A stretch of DNA of 64,000 nucleotides from Neoarius graeffei (GCF_027579695.1 NC_083590.1:14368656-14432655); one strand, 5' to 3'. Positions 47,084 through 60,690 are shown, counted from the stretch's first letter. Numbers and translations are program-made. The notes: generated by a model from the letters alone, not told the origin.

Positions 47084-47132
47084 CCCCAACTCTGGGAAGA
47101 GTTTTGAGAGATGGGAGGTTCCTGGTGTGTTT
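47084..47132 (-). CDS. Possible upstream exon of the unidentified gene
   Basis: A 49-bp minus-strand stretch between a cag acceptor (47135-47133) and a gtaaag donor (47083-47078), open in the frame that would feed phase 0 into the 93-bp exon. It ends only 20 bp from the end of the inverted repeat. The evidence is just splice-like signals and an open frame, so this is weak. Confidence 0.2.
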
Positions 47133-47715
47133 CTGTCTCCACACTCAAAGTAGGAGAGCATTATTCAAAAACTGTTTATTATTATTATTAGCCTAAGTAT
47201 GCCTGCATAATAGACAAGCTATATTAATGTATTTATGAAAACGGGCATCTTCTCCTCCCCGTACTAGAAAATAATTCCGTTTACACAATGCTCAAAAACA
47301 GCCAGGGAAGCCTGTCAAAAACATGTCAAACAAATAGAAAGCCAACCAGAGATCTGAAAGCCAAGGAGGAGGGACAGTCAGATCACAATGCTAAAACTCC
47401 GTTTTCTCAGTTAACACTGAGAAAACTCCGTTTTCCACTATTTACACACAGGCATGAAAACGGAGTTTTCCCAAATCTCCACTTTGCCCGGAGTTTTCGA
47501 AAGCAGCCATTTTCAGTGACTGAAACCTCCATTTATGTGTAAATGATGGGTGCAACCACATAAATAAATATCCGTTTTTATAGATACCCGGCTACGTGTA
47601 AATGGGGTCTGTGTGTTGTCTCTCCCTGTCTGACCTGAAATCAATAAATAACAGAGCTACAGCAGGGAAAAGAACAAAAGCTGTGAAGGTCAACGGGAAA
47701 AAGAATTTAAATTTA
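47133..47715. other. Non-coding, MITE-like sequence
   Basis: Between 47240 and 47605 the words aaaacggagttttc and gaaaactccgtttt occur in both orientations and near both ends (ccgtttacac and tgtaaatg), as in small foldback MITEs. No target duplication was established. The 84-codon frame at 47288-47542 is composed of these words and is not a gene. Confidence 0.45.
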
Positions 47716-47734
47716 TAAACGATATCAGGATAAC

Positions 47735-48939
47735 ATTCCTGGTCCCTGATAACATTCCTGGTCGTGTCCTGAGAGACTGTGCCGAGGAGCTCACAGATGT
47801 CTTTACAGACATCTTCAACATCTCGTTGAGCCAGACTGTTGTCCCCACATGCCTCAAAACCACCACCATCATCCCGGTCCCGAAGAAGCCGTCTCCCTCC
47901 TGCTTCAATGACTACAGCCCTGTCGCACTCACTCCCATCCTCATGAAGTGCTTCGAGCGGCTAGTCATGCAGCATATCAAGTATGCCCTCCCCCTCCGCC
48001 CTGGACCCTTTCCAGTTTGCATATCAGTCCAACCGTTCGACCGATGACGCCATCTCCACTGCCCTCCACTCAGCCCTCACCCACCTGGAGATAAAAGACT
48101 CGTATGTCAGAATGCTGTTCATAGACTTTAGCTCAACGTTCGACACAATCATTCCTCAGCAGCTCATTCATAAACTGGACCAGCTGGGACTCAACACCTC
48201 CCTGTGCAACTGGCTGCTGGACTTCCTGACGGGGAGACCACAGACTGTACGGGTCGGCAGCAACTCCTCCAGCACCATCACACTGAACACGGGGGCCCCC
48301 CCAAGGATGTGTGCTAAGCCCCCTCCTCTTCACTCTGCTGACCCACGACTGCACACCAACATCCAATTCTAATCTCTTCATTAAGTTTGCGGACGAAACG
48401 ACTGTGGTGGGTCTCATCAACAATGGTGATGAGACAAACTACAGGAGTGAGGTGAGCCGCTTGGCCAGATGGTGCAAGGACAACAATCTCCACCTGAATG
48501 TGGAGAAGATGAGGAGATTGTTGTGGACTTCAGGAGAGCGCACACCCAGCATGCTCCACTATCTATCGACGGTGCTGCAGCGGAGAGGGTGAGCAGCACC
48601 AAGTTTCTGGGTGTGCACATCTCTGAAGACCTGTCCTGGAGCAACACCACCACAATCACTGGCCAAAAAAGCCCAACAGCGTCTGTACTTCCTCCGCAAA
48701 CTGAGGAGAGCAAAAGTCCCGGACCCCATCATGCACACATTCTACAGAGGCACCATCGAGAACATCCTGACCAGCTGCATCACCGTGTGGTACGGCGCCT
48801 GCACCGTGTCCTGCTGCAAGTCTCTGCAGCGCATCGTGAGAGCAGCTGAGAGGATCATTGGTGTCTTTCTCCCTTCTCTAATGGATATTTATAACTCCCG
48901 CCTCACCCGCAAAGCCATCAGGATTGCAGGTGACCCCAC
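47735..48939 (+). pseudogene. L2-type LINE reverse transcriptase, first part
   Basis: 5'-truncated non-LTR retrotransposon. Recognisable blocks, in order and in changing frames: [73 protein letters not shown], the catalytic-site relative FADETTVVGL (normally FADDT), and the C-terminal LHLNVEK / QRLYFLRKLRRAKVP / CITVWYGA blocks. At least three frame changes make it dead. Similarity continues after the hAT at 48940-50387. Confidence 0.85.
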
Positions 48940-50387
48940 CAGTGGCGGCTGCTGGTTTTTAATACAGGGGAAGCCCATTTTACGCATTCATCGTAAAACC
49001 TGTAGGCCGGATATCAAAGCATAGAAAGGTGTGCCCCATTAGCATAGTGAACTAGACAACCCTACCTAGTGGCAGAAAGTATTTTTGCTTGTACATTTTC
49101 ATGTTATAGTCTGGCTTGCCAGGCTAGTGCCTCATATCCTTAATCAAAAATATCAAACATCCAAAAATCACTGGCTATTCAATGAAGAGCCTTGAACATC
49201 ATACCCTGATATGCAACACAGAGTCTTTAACACAACACCCAGCTGTGCAACACATCCTTGAACATCTTCTGCAACACAGTCTGGAAATCCATAACCAGGT
49301 AGACTATGCAACACACAGAACCTTGAATATTATACCCAGGTATAACCTATAACACAGAGCCCACCATTCTCTTAACATTACTGAACAATATACACACTTC
49401 AGATTCATGAACATTATATGATGCACACTATTTATACACAAATTCTGCCCTCCGCTCCTTTTCCAGAAAATGGTCTGTGACCCTATCATACTAGCTGGTT
49501 GTGCTTTCCAGAGACTTCACCAATTTCTGTTAGCAGCTAGTACTGCAGATCCCAATAAGGCTCAAGCTAGCCTACAACCAGATTGAACTACAAATGAAAT
49601 AAACGAGTGAATTCACGAATGATCAAACTGATAGAATGGATGAAAGTTAACGGAGCACAACGAGTAATATTTACATTTATTTACAGAGTAATGTACAGAG
49701 ACATCAATGAGAAGAAACGTTTATATGAAAAGAAACTCGGACAGCACTTTGGCACACGACTACACTTTCTCGACATCCGCTAGGGACTGACTGATCATGC
49801 TTCCGTGTTCCTCGCCGACGCCGAAGTACAGAGCCCGCCCTCCTCATGTCTTTCAAACACTACCTCCAATAATCCTTCATCAGCCCGGCTTCTTGCCCCT
49901 CCCACTGTCTCGTTTAGTCCCAGAGAAGCCCGGCTTCCCTGGAATTGACGATTTTGTCGATTTTAACCAATAACAACTAGCCGAAATTGGCTGTTCAGAG
50001 CCCTCTCATAGACTGCAACGGATACCCGGCTGCCAGCCATACAGCCCATTGAAATAAGAAAGGTTACAGCCAGTGTTGCCAGATTGGGCGGTTTTAAGTG
50101 GATTTTGGCGGGTTTTGAACATATTTTGGCTGGAAAACGTCAGCAGTATCTTGCAACGCTGGTTACAGCCTGGCAGCAAAGGTGATTCTCATAGCGAACT
50201 GCAAGTTCATCAGACATCACTCAAATAAGTTACAGGATAGTTATGAACGTAAATACAATCTTGGGCATATATTATGCGATGCAAGTTATTGTTTTAATGA
50301 GAATTCAACGTCGTAGATGCCGCAGTTTGGGGAGAGAATTTTAGGGGAAGCTCGGCTTCCCTTGTTGTCTCTGAGAAATTGCCCCTG
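48940..50387. mobile_element. 1.4-kb hAT-like element inside the L2 LINE
   Basis: Starts cagtggcggctg and ends ttgcccctg (inverse caggggcaa). Perfect 8-bp duplication gaccccac (48932-48939; 50388-50395). Joining the two flanks restores the L2 reading (AGDPT followed by HPSHSLFSLLPSGRRLRSL). Near each end are copies of ggaagccgggcttccc. Non-coding; contains the 91-bp MITE. Confidence 0.9.
50071..50161. mobile_element. 91-bp miniature hAT element
   Basis: Begins cagtgttgcca and ends ttgcaacgctg. Perfect 8-bp duplication gttacagc (50063-50070; 50162-50169). Clear relative of the element at 31541-31632. Confidence 0.92.
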
Positions 50388-50395
50388 GACCCCAC

Positions 50396-51046
50396 CCACC
50401 CATCTCACAGCCTCTTCAGTCTGCTGCCGTCGGGGAGGAGACTGCGGAGTCTCCGGGCCAAAACCAGCAGGCTCAAGGACAGTTTCTTTCACCAGGCAGT
50501 CAGGAGGCTCAACTCCCTCCCTGTTCTGCCCCTCCTCCCCCCTCTGCCCCCGCCACAGATTCTGCTCGCACACCCCCCTGCCCCCCCTTCAGCATCTGAC
50601 ATGTCACCCTCACAGTTCCCCCCCAACACACACACATCTCAACGTTCATTAACACACTGAACTCAGGGACCGCACATTTCACTTTACCTCGCTCATTTGC
50701 ACTATTCCACACTACCTCATCTTAACAGCTGCTAGTTTGTTTATACTGCTTATTTCATGTTTACCTGCTATACCTCAAGTGCCCTTGACTGTTTGCTTAT
50801 TTGCACCAATTTACGTGTGTGTGTGCGCGCGCGTGTATATATATGTGTGTATATGAGTGTTTAGTATACGTCTAGTTCTTATCTAGAGTGTTTATACTGT
50901 TTATATTGTTTGTTTGTTTTTTCAATTATTCTATTTTTATTTATTGCATTGCCTGTTTGCACCGTGGGTCAGAGACGACTGAAATTTCATCTGTGCTGTA
51001 TGTCGAGCATGTTTAGCATATTTGACAATAAAGTTGACTTGACTTG
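50396..51046 (+). pseudogene. L2-type LINE, C-terminal end and 3' tail
   Basis: Continues the L2 ORF with HPSHSLFSLLPSGRRLRSL and KDSFFHQAVRRLNSLP, then a 3' untranslated region ending gacaataaagttgacttgac, the short repeat tail typical of L2 elements. A GTGT/GCGC tract lies at 50815-50850. Confidence 0.85.
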
Positions 51047-51902
51047 ATATTAGCATGTAATAAATTTATATTATAATGTCATAAAAGTAAATAAGAATGG
51101 TGTTTCTAATGAGTTCTCTGTGAAAGTCTGTTTTTCCACTTGAATAAAACCTTTTATCAGGTCATAATAACAGTAAAGATTTTAATTATAATTTTGTATG
51201 ACTGCAAACTCCACATGGTTCTATTGGTCCAGTGTCTGCATCATTAAATTTGTTATAAGTGAAATGTAATGTACAAAGATGTGAAGAAAAAGATTTTCAA
51301 ACTAAACACGGTGAATGTTTTTTATGTGCAAAACCAACGAAAAAAACCCCACCCCTCTGTGTTTATTGGACACTGGAGCCGACAACAGTGGTGTAAATTG
51401 TAAACATCGTAAATAAACTACAAGTATAAAATTCTGTGTGATTATTTGCTTCACTTTTGGAAATTTGTTCTTTGTAAGTCTCGTTAGTTGGCTGCCATGT
51501 AAATGTTTTTCTCCTTAAATGACCAACTGGTCTCCACATGTTTAATAGCTGCCCTTCAGTATTATTCAATTCTACATGCAACTGTTATCCCTCAATTTCT
51601 ACAGGCTCTGTATCATATTCTACACACTTTTTATTCTACAGGATCTACAAGCAAGTCACTGCATTCATTAGGTTGTTTTTGAGTTATTAGATTCTGTAAA
51701 TGCATCGTGGCAACAATCCAACACCTTGACATGAGAAAACAAAAGAAAAATGAATCCTTAAAAAAAGTATTTTTGAATAACGTTTGACCAGGAGGATCTT
51801 TACTTTCACTCGAGTAATGGAGTTGTGGATTTTGTCCCAAAGTGCAGATTTGTTCAAGTGCTTTCAGTTTCTCTCTTTCTAACAGTGGAACAGTAGAACA
51901 GT
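51047..51902. other. NLR intron, nothing recognised
   Basis: AT-rich intron sequence between the L2 end and the Tc1 element. No gene, repeat unit or element boundary was recognised. Confidence 0.5.
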
Positions 51903-52270
51903 TACAGTGGGGCAAAAAAGTATTTAGTCAGCCACCAATTGTGCAAGTTCTCCCACTTCAAAAGATGAGAGAGGCCTGTAATTTTCATCATAGTTACACT
52001 TCAACTATGAGAGACAGAATGGAGGGAAAGAATCCAGGAAATCACATTGTAGGATTTTTAATGAATTAATTGGTAAATTCCTTGGTAAAATAAGTATTTG
52101 GTCACCTACAAACAAGCAAGATTTCTGGCTCTCACAGACCTGTAACTTCTTCTTTAAGAGGCTCCTCTGTCCTCCACTCATTACCTGTATTAATGGCACC
52201 TGTTTGAACTCGTTATCAGTATAAAAGACACCTGTCCACAACCTCAAACAGTCACACTCCAAACTCCACT

Positions 52271-53067
<797 letters not shown>

Positions 53068-53277
53068 GATGAACTTTTGTTATTGACCAAATACTTATTT
53101 TCCACCATAATTTGCAAATAAATTCTTTAAAAATCAGACAAATGTAGGGGGAACAAGATGGCGTCGTAGAGTGAGCAGCACTGTTCGGCAGCTCCAGTGG
53201 CTATCTTTATCTTTTTTTATATAAATACGTGTTTGTATAAAAGACATACGAAATAACTGCGAGGGAGGTACCCTAAT

Positions 53278-54210
53278 ATGAACCTAGACACTTATTTTGG
53301 ACAAAAATCGACTATGGACAAAAAATTGATGAAAAAAACAAAGAATACTCCTGCGAAATCTAGCCTGAGAGGTGAGCAAATGACGACAAGCGCTATGGAA
53401 CCTAGCATTGTCCAGGCTTTGGATAATTTATCAGATAATCTCATGAAAGCTATCGACATGAAAATCTCCACCGTACTAGATGCCATTAAAGAACAGACCT
53501 CACAAATTCAAGCTGTTGCCACACACATCGAAGAGGCTGAAAAACGAATCATCGATGCTGAGGAAGCGGCCATAGCCTCAGAAGCTAGGATAGCATCACT
53601 TGAAAAGTAGGTTCGTGATATGCTTGAACATGTCGATGACTTGGATAATCAGGGTCGCAGGTGTAATGTGCGTGTCGTTGGCTTACCGGAGGATTCAGAA
53701 GGGAAAGATCCAGTGAAATTTTTAGAAACATGGATTCCCGAACACCTCCAAATGACGACGAAAGGCAACCGCGTAAAGCTTGACCGAGCTCACAGATCCA
53801 TGGCACCAAAACTCGGCCCGAATCAGCGTCCAAGGCCACTGATTTTGAAGTTCCACAACTTTCGAGACAAACAGCAAGTAATGGAGGCGGCAAGGTGGCT
53901 AGGATCCCGTGATCAGGATGGCTCTACATCCAGGGAGCCCAAGATCTCCTTTTTCAATGACTTCTTGGCTGAAGTGGTACGGAGGCGCAGGGCATTTGAT
54001 GATACGAAGACACGACTGAAGAAACTTAACGTGGCATATGCATTGCTCTATCCGGCTACTTTGAGGGTGACACTGGACAGAAAACAGACGAGATTCAACT
54101 CTCCTAAAGATGCCGCATTACTTGTACAGTCGCTGGAGGAGGGACGCAGAGGTAACGTTAGGTCGAGCCAGAGCAATGAGTCTGAGGATGATAAAGTGGA
54201 CACTGATTAG
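53278..54210 (+). pseudogene. L1 ORF1 protein, one premature stop
   Basis: RNA-binding chaperone of an L1. Residues 1-110 form a charged, probably coiled-coil region (SQIQAVATHIEEAEKRI). A TAG stop at 53608-53610 interrupts the frame, which resumes in the same frame with the RRM-like block RRCNVRVVGLPEDSEGKD and a C-terminal domain (RFNSPKDAALLVQSLEEGRR). It ends DDKVDTD at 54207. Apart from that stop the frame is open, giving about 310 codons. Confidence 0.88.
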
Positions 54211-54656
54211 CCTGGTAAATTTGTAAGTAGTACCTCCCTGCTTAACGTTAACGAAAACTCGTATATTTTATTTGTTTAGCCACTGTGAGTGTGCTGAAAT
54301 GTTTTTTTTTTTCTTGGGTGTTTTTTTTTTACTATTCTTATTGAGGGTTCTTTTGTTGTTGTGTAGGCTAAAAGCGCCTCAATAGTGGCTTTACTTATGG
54401 TGAGAGATGAGGATTGGATGGCAAGCTATTTAAGCTGGCCGAGGATGACGTTTAGAGTTCCCTGCAGGTTAGGTAGCAGGGATATCCCCCGTGAACTTTT
54501 AAGTTGGACTTGTTTTTCTTTGTATGATAGTTCTTTGTTACACTATCAGCAGTGTTTCTCTCTTGGCTCAGTGAATGCATTTTTTTTTTTTAACGTTTTA
54601 TGACATGCTCAGTATAGGTTATTATTTGTGTAAGCTTATGGTTAAAGTCAGACAAT

Positions 54657-57600
54657 ATGTCAAATGATAAATTGCGCCTTTGTACATGGAACATAAAAGG
54701 GGTTCATAATCCTGTTAAAAGAAGAAAAATTTTGACCTTTTTGAAAAGAGGTAATATTGATATTGCTCTCTTACAAGAAACGCACCTAAATGATGAAGAA
54801 CATTTAAAACTGCAGCGGGGAGGTTTTGCACAAGTTTTCTTCTCTTCATTCACTTCAAGGAGTAGAGGGGTAGCTATATTGGTAAAGAAGAACTTACAAT
54901 TTTCAGTACTGGATTGTGTTAAAGATAAAAGTGGCCGATATGTTATTGTTAAGGGTGTTATACAGGGCGTGACCATCTCTATTTTGAATGTATACTATCC
55001 TCCTGCTCACTCTTCGGACTTCATAACAAAAGTGTTTTTGGATTTTTCTGCTATTCAGTCAGCTATTGCCATTGTAGGTGGGGATTTTAATTGTTTATTA
55101 AACCCAATGATGGACAGGCTCCCCCCTAAAGCTATGCCTCTCTCACCACAAACTAAAGCTCTCAGTGCAATTTGTGAGGAACTTGGATATGTAGATGTTT
55201 GGAGAGCTCTTCATACTACTGATAAAGCATATACTTTTTTTTTCTGCTCCCCATGGCTGTCATACTAGAATTGATTACTTTTTTCTATCAAGGCTCTCTT
55301 TGCACAGAGCTCTGTCCTGCTCTATTGGCAGCATCTTGATTTCTGATCATGCTAAAGTGGTTTTGGATCTCTCCATTAAAGGAGTGAATAGTAGGGTGAG
55401 ATGCTGGAGACTGAATACATCTATTTTGAAGGATCAAACATTTCTTGATTACTTCACTACGGAATTTGGGTATTTTTTGACTACTAATTCCCAGTCCACA
55501 GATAACTCAGCTTTACTTTGGGAAACTACTAAAGTGTTTGCTAGAGGGTTAATTATTGCTTTTTCAGCCAGTAAAAGAAAACAAAAAAGGGAGAAGCAAA
55601 ATAAGTTAATGGTGGAACTCAAAACTAAAGAAGAGGCTTATGTAGCATCCCCATCCCCTGCTATTATGGCAGAAATAAATGCAATAAAAATAACCTTAGC
55701 TAATCTTCTAACACAAGATGAAGAGATCAAAATTTGATTTATTAGACAAAGGATGTATGAACATGGGGACAAACCTAGAAAGTATCTGGCTTATCTCACC
55801 AAGAAAAGAGCAGAGTGACAAACCATTGCAGCCCTTGTTGATGCACAGGGCAATCTCATATATGAGAATAAGCGTATTAATGACACTTTTAAGATATTTT
55901 ACCATAATCTTTACACTTCAGAGCAACCATGTGGTGTATCTGTATTGATGGATAATTTTTTTGCTCCATTGGAAATGCCCACTGTATCACCAGAGGATAA
56001 GCTTATTCTTAACTCCCCTGTTTCCAGAGAAGAGGTGATTAATGCTATAAAAGTACTACAGAATGGGAAAGCCCCAGGACCTGATGGGTTCTGTGTTGAA
56101 TTCTATAAAGAATTCTCTGGCTTATTAGTGGATCCATTGGTTAGCATGTTTAATGATGCATTCTCAAAAAACGAATTGCCCCAGACATTAAGAGAGGCAA
56201 ATATCTCCCTCATTCTTAAAAAAGGGAAATGTCCAGAAGCATGTGGCTCCTATAGGCCCATATCCCTTCTAAATGTTGACAAAGATTTTGGCAAAAGTTC
56301 TGGCCACACGCCTTGAGGGTTTATTACCAAAGATCATAAAGGAGGATCAAACCGGATTTATTAAGGGACGAAACTCTTCTAACAATGTCAGGCATCTTCT
56401 GAATACCATTCAAGTTTTTAAAAGATGGCAGATTGATGGTTTGGTGCTTTCTCTGGATGCAGAGAAAGCGTTTGACCGAGTTGAATGGTCTTATTTATTT
56501 TACTGTTTAGACAAATTTGATTTGGGAGATAATTTTATTAGATGGGTTAAGGTCCTATATGATAACCCTCAAGCAGCTATTCTAGCTAATGGTATCAGGT
56601 CTGGCAACTTTTCTGTATTTAGAGGTACTAGACAGGGTTGTCCCCTGTCCCCCCTTCTTTTTGTCTTGGTCATAGAGCCATTGGCAGAGGCCATAAGGAC
56701 AACACCTTCTATTCATGGTTTAAAAATAGACAAGATAGACCATAAGATAAGTCTTTATGCAGATGATGTCTTGATCTATATTGCAAACCCGGAAACATCA
56801 ATACCCATATTACTCAATGTTATTGACTTGTTTAGTAAATTTTCTGGATATAAGATTAATCTGACAAAATCAGAAGCCATGCCACTTGGGAGTCTTGAGT
56901 CAGTTCCTAATGTGCTGCCTTCTTTCCCCTTCAAGTGTTCCCCAGGGGGCTTTACATATCTAGGTATATTCATAACCCCTGAATTTCAACAAATGTACAA
57001 AGCCAACTTTGTCCCACTATTTGAGAAGGTGAGACAAGATCTGGAGCATTGGAGTTCATTACCAATCTCCTGGCTAGGACGCATTGCTATGATTAAAATG
57101 AATACTTTGCCTAGATTCCAATTTTGTTTTCAAATGCAGTTGTGAAAAAGCTAAATGGCTGGCTTAGTGCATTCATTTGGAGCAAATGCAAACCCAAACT
57201 AAAGATGACTACCTTGCAGATGCCGCATTCTGAAGGTGGGCTAGATTTACCGAACTTTAGAAAATATCAAATATGTGCCCATATGCGATATATTTATGAC
57301 TGGTTCTTTGTCGACAACGGGTCTGTCTGGTTAGATGTGGAAACTTCTCTACCTAAATACCCATTAAGGGACTTGTTGTTCATCAAAAACTTTAAAACAA
57401 TTAAATCACTCTGTGATAATATTATCACCCTCAATACAATTAAGGCATGGCGACTAGCCCGTAGGCTTGAAGGAAGGTCAAAACTAACATCAATTTACAC
57501 CCCCATCTTGAACAATCCTGATTTCCAACCAGGATTGATGGATGCTGGCTTTAAGCTTTGGAGTGGCTATGGCATATATGTTAAATGATCTATTCTCTAA

Positions 57601-58435
57601 TAAGACGATAATGTCATTTAGTCAACTGGTTGAGAAATACAATATTCCCAGGCAGCATTTTTTCCGTTATTTACAGATAAGACACTATATATTACAAAGT
57701 ACAACTCTCACTGATAACTGTGAAACATCTCCCCTGGAGAGAGTGCTGTTTGGAACATATGGGAGGATGTCTATTAGACTACTTTATGGAGTTCTGCGCA
57801 CACTACCAGCTGTAGGCCTACAGGAGCTTAGAGAAAAATGGGAGACTGAGCTCTCTGTTACAATAAGAGATAATGAATGGCATGATATGTGGACCTATGC
57901 TAAAGCAATTTCAGTTTGTAACCAGGCTAAATCAATACAGTTCAAGATTTTACATAGAATGCACATATCTCCTAACCGCAGACATATGTTTAATCACACT
58001 TTGTCACCAATGTGCCTCAAATGTAAAACAGAGATTGGTACTTTAACTCATTGCCTATGGTTATGTCATAAACTGCAGAGCTATTGGTCAGATGTTGTAA
58101 CAGAAATGGAAAAGATACTGGGTGTGAGGGTAGAAATGGAACCTATGTCTCTTATTATGGGTCTTCCAGGCAGATTTGTGATGTCAAGGAATCAGAGACT
58201 TTACTGTATTCTAACATACGCAGCTAGAAAAAATATTCTATTGCAATGGATCAGTGATAAGGTGCCTACTATTAAGGGTTGGCATGATGTATTGTCTGGC
58301 ATGGTACCTCTAGAATATCTTACATGTGTAATACACTCAAAGTCAAACCAGTTCTTTAAGGTTTGGGAACCATATTTGAATTTTTTAGACCCGGATGTGT
58401 CTGATATTATGTTACAAGGATTTTTTGAAAGGTAA
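54657..58435 (+). pseudogene. L1 ORF2 (endonuclease-reverse transcriptase), broken
   Basis: An AP-endonuclease domain opens it (LCTWNIKGVHNPVKRRK; ALLQETHL; IVGGDFNC) and continues past a one-base slip in a run of nine T at about 55230 (DHAKVVLDL). Two TGA stops follow at 55735 and 55818, both at positions where CGA would fit. Reverse transcriptase: GKAPGPDGF, SYRPISLLN, a frame change near 56281, LSLDAEKAFDRVEW, TRQGCPLSPLLF and the catalytic SLYADDVLIY. Frame changes near 57130 and 57575 precede the C-terminal CCHC motif (CLKCKTEIGTLTHCLWLC). The ORF ends at 58433-58435. So there are four frame changes and two stops in an otherwise complete protein. Confidence 0.9.
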
Positions 58436-58767
58436 TAGGAAATTGCTTGATGCTGTGTAACTGTCATAACTATGTTTTTGTAATAATTATTGTTTTGTAC
58501 ATGTAGCTGAGCCGTGTTGTTGTTGTGTGTTATGTTTATGTTTGTGTGTCTTTTCTAAAGTGAAAACCAATAAACATATTTCTAAAAAAAAATAAAAATC
58601 AGACAAATGTGATTTTCTGGATTTTTTTTCTCATTTTGTCTCTCATAGTTGAGGTATACCTATGATGAAAATTATAGGCCTCTCTCATCTTTTTAAGTGG
58701 GAGAACTTGCACAATTGGTGACTGACTAAATACTTTTTTGCCCCACTGTATATTCAGCTTTACTTAC

Positions 58768-60690
58768 ATTGCTTTTCTGGATGCTGCAATCACAGGCATC
58801 ACCTTCACAAGAACCTCATCTGGTATCTTCTCTGTACTGGTATATTTACTCAGATCAAACTCCTCCAGCTCCTGTGCTGAAGTCAGTAACACAAATGCCA
58901 GAGCAGACCACTGTGAAGGAGAAAGTTTACTTTGTTTTCCAGATTTCAGGTAGCATTGGATTTCCTCCACAAGAGAATCGTCACCCAGTTCATTCAGACA
59001 GTGGAACAGATTGATGGATTTTTCTGCAGGAAGATCTTCACTAATCTTCTCTTTAATGTACTGAACTGTTTCCTCTTTGCTCTGGGAGCCACTTCCTGTC
59101 TGTGTTACTAAGGCACATAAAAGTTTCTGATTGAACTCCAGTGAGAGACCCAGAAGAAAGCGGAGGAACAGATCCAGATGTCCAGTCTGACTTTTTAAGG
59201 TCTGATCTACAGCACTCCTGTGTACATCTGAAATTGTCTTAAAGGACCAAAAATACAAATAACTGAACTCATCCTGATCAAGAACATTTCTCTTTTCCTT
59301 CATGAAGGTCAGATGCACATACAGAGCTGCGAGATGTTCCTGAACGCTCAGATGAACAAAGCAGTACACTTTACTCTGGTGAAGCCCAACCTCCTCTCTG
59401 AAGATCTGCGTACACACACCTGAGTACACTGCTGCTTCTCTCACATCAACGCCACACTCTCTCAGGTCTTCTTCATAGAAGATCAGGTTGCCTTTCTCCA
59501 GCTGCTGAAAAGCCAGTTTTCCCAGTTTGAGAAGCATTTCTTCATCACTCTCCTGCTTCTTTGAGTACTTTTCTTTGATGATGTTTGTCTGAATGATGAG
59601 GAAGTGTGTGTACATTTGAGTCAGAGTCTTGGGGATCTCTCCACTCTCTGCTTCACCCAACATTCTCTCAAGAACAGCGGCTGAAATCCAGCAGAAGACT
59701 GGGATGTGACACATGATGTAGAGACTTCTTAATGACTTCAGGTGTGTGATGATGTTCTCGGCCAGGCTCTGATCACTGACCCTCTTCCTGAAGTACTCCT
59801 CCTTCTGGGGGTCATTGAACCCTCGTACCTCTGTGACTCGATGGACATACTCAGAGGGGATTTGATCAGCTGCTGCTGGTCGGGAGGTGATCCAGATGAG
59901 AGCAGAGGGAAGCAGATTCCCTTTGATCAGGTTTATCAGCAGCACATGCACTGATGCTGATTCAGTTACATCACACACACTCACTGTGTTCTGGAAATCC
60001 AGAGGGAAACGACACTCGTCCAATCCATCAAAAATGAACAGAACCTTTTCCAACCTGGACATTTCTGTTTCTTTGGTTTCATTAAAACAGACATGAAGGA
60101 GCTCCATCAGACTCAGTTTTTGGTCCTCCATCAGATTCAGATCTCTGAAAGGAAGTGGAAATATGAGGGGGACGTCCTGATTTGCTTTCCCTTCAGCCCA
60201 GTCCACAATGAACTTCTGCACAGAGACTGTTTTTCCGATACCAGCCACGCCCTTTGTCACGACAGTTCTGATGGGTTTGTCTTCTTCAGATAAGGGCTTA
60301 AAAATGTCATTGCATTTGATTGGTGTTTCCTCTGTTGTTTTTCTCCTGGACGCTGCCTCGATCTGTCTCACCTCATGTTCTTTATTGACATCTCCACTGT
60401 CTCCCTCTGTGATGTAGAGCTCTGTGTAGATCTCATTCAGGAGCACTCGGTTTTCCTGCTTTATCATCACTCCCTTTAAACACTGAAACTTCTTCATCAG
60501 ATTTAATTTGAACTTTTTCTGGACTTCATTTCCAGCAGCAGATTCTGGGGCGTGTCTGTGTGACAGGGTGAAGTAGGAAGACATGGTGAGACATGGGCTC
60601 CAATTATTAGAGTTTAAGATCACAGTTTTTCTGACTGGTTTCCACAGATAGTTCTTTATGATGTTCTCACTGTGCATTTGTTTTATTCTC
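58768..60690 (-). CDS. NLR FISNA-NACHT exon
   Basis: Intact 1,923-bp exon giving about 640 codons. Numbering from the first Met (60677): FISNA-type domain around 53-125 ([20 protein letters not shown]), then NACHT with Walker A GVAGIGKT at 143-150, Walker B in [13 protein letters not shown] near 212-224, and the sensor/winged-helix blocks [36 protein letters not shown] and CHIPVFCWI. The tail ([18 protein letters not shown]) leads to the LRRs. Acceptor atacag at 60691-60696, donor gtaagt at 58767-58762, phase 2 both sides. The NACHT ATPase drives oligomerisation in NLRs; fish NLRC3-like members are implicated in antimicrobial sensing. Met 60677 is probably internal, since an upstream exon joins in frame. 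Confidence 0.93.

Larger units (their letters stand above)
53146..58593 (+). mobile_element. Near full-length L1 LINE inside the Tc1 element
   Basis: A 5.4-kb L1 with a 5' untranslated part, ORF1, ORF2 and an A-rich 3' end (ccaataaacatatttct, then A runs). A perfect 17-bp target duplication, aaaaatcagacaaatgt, lies at 53129-53145 and 58594-58610. This long, intact duplication and the limited damage suggest it is one of the younger insertions. Confidence 0.95.

Noticed and set aside
45306..47144. Open frames of 540 to 612 codons on the minus strand and up to 202 codons on the plus strand
   Set aside because: They are a by-product of a 21-bp (7-codon) unit that lacks stops in five of six frames. 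Three minus frames are open over the same DNA and translate to a monotonous heptapeptide (such as RNAFRPS). No real gene is indicated.
50317..50712. Proline-rich open frames near 50.3-50.7 kb on both strands
   Set aside because: They are shadows of the L2 C-terminus and its pyrimidine-rich 3' region.
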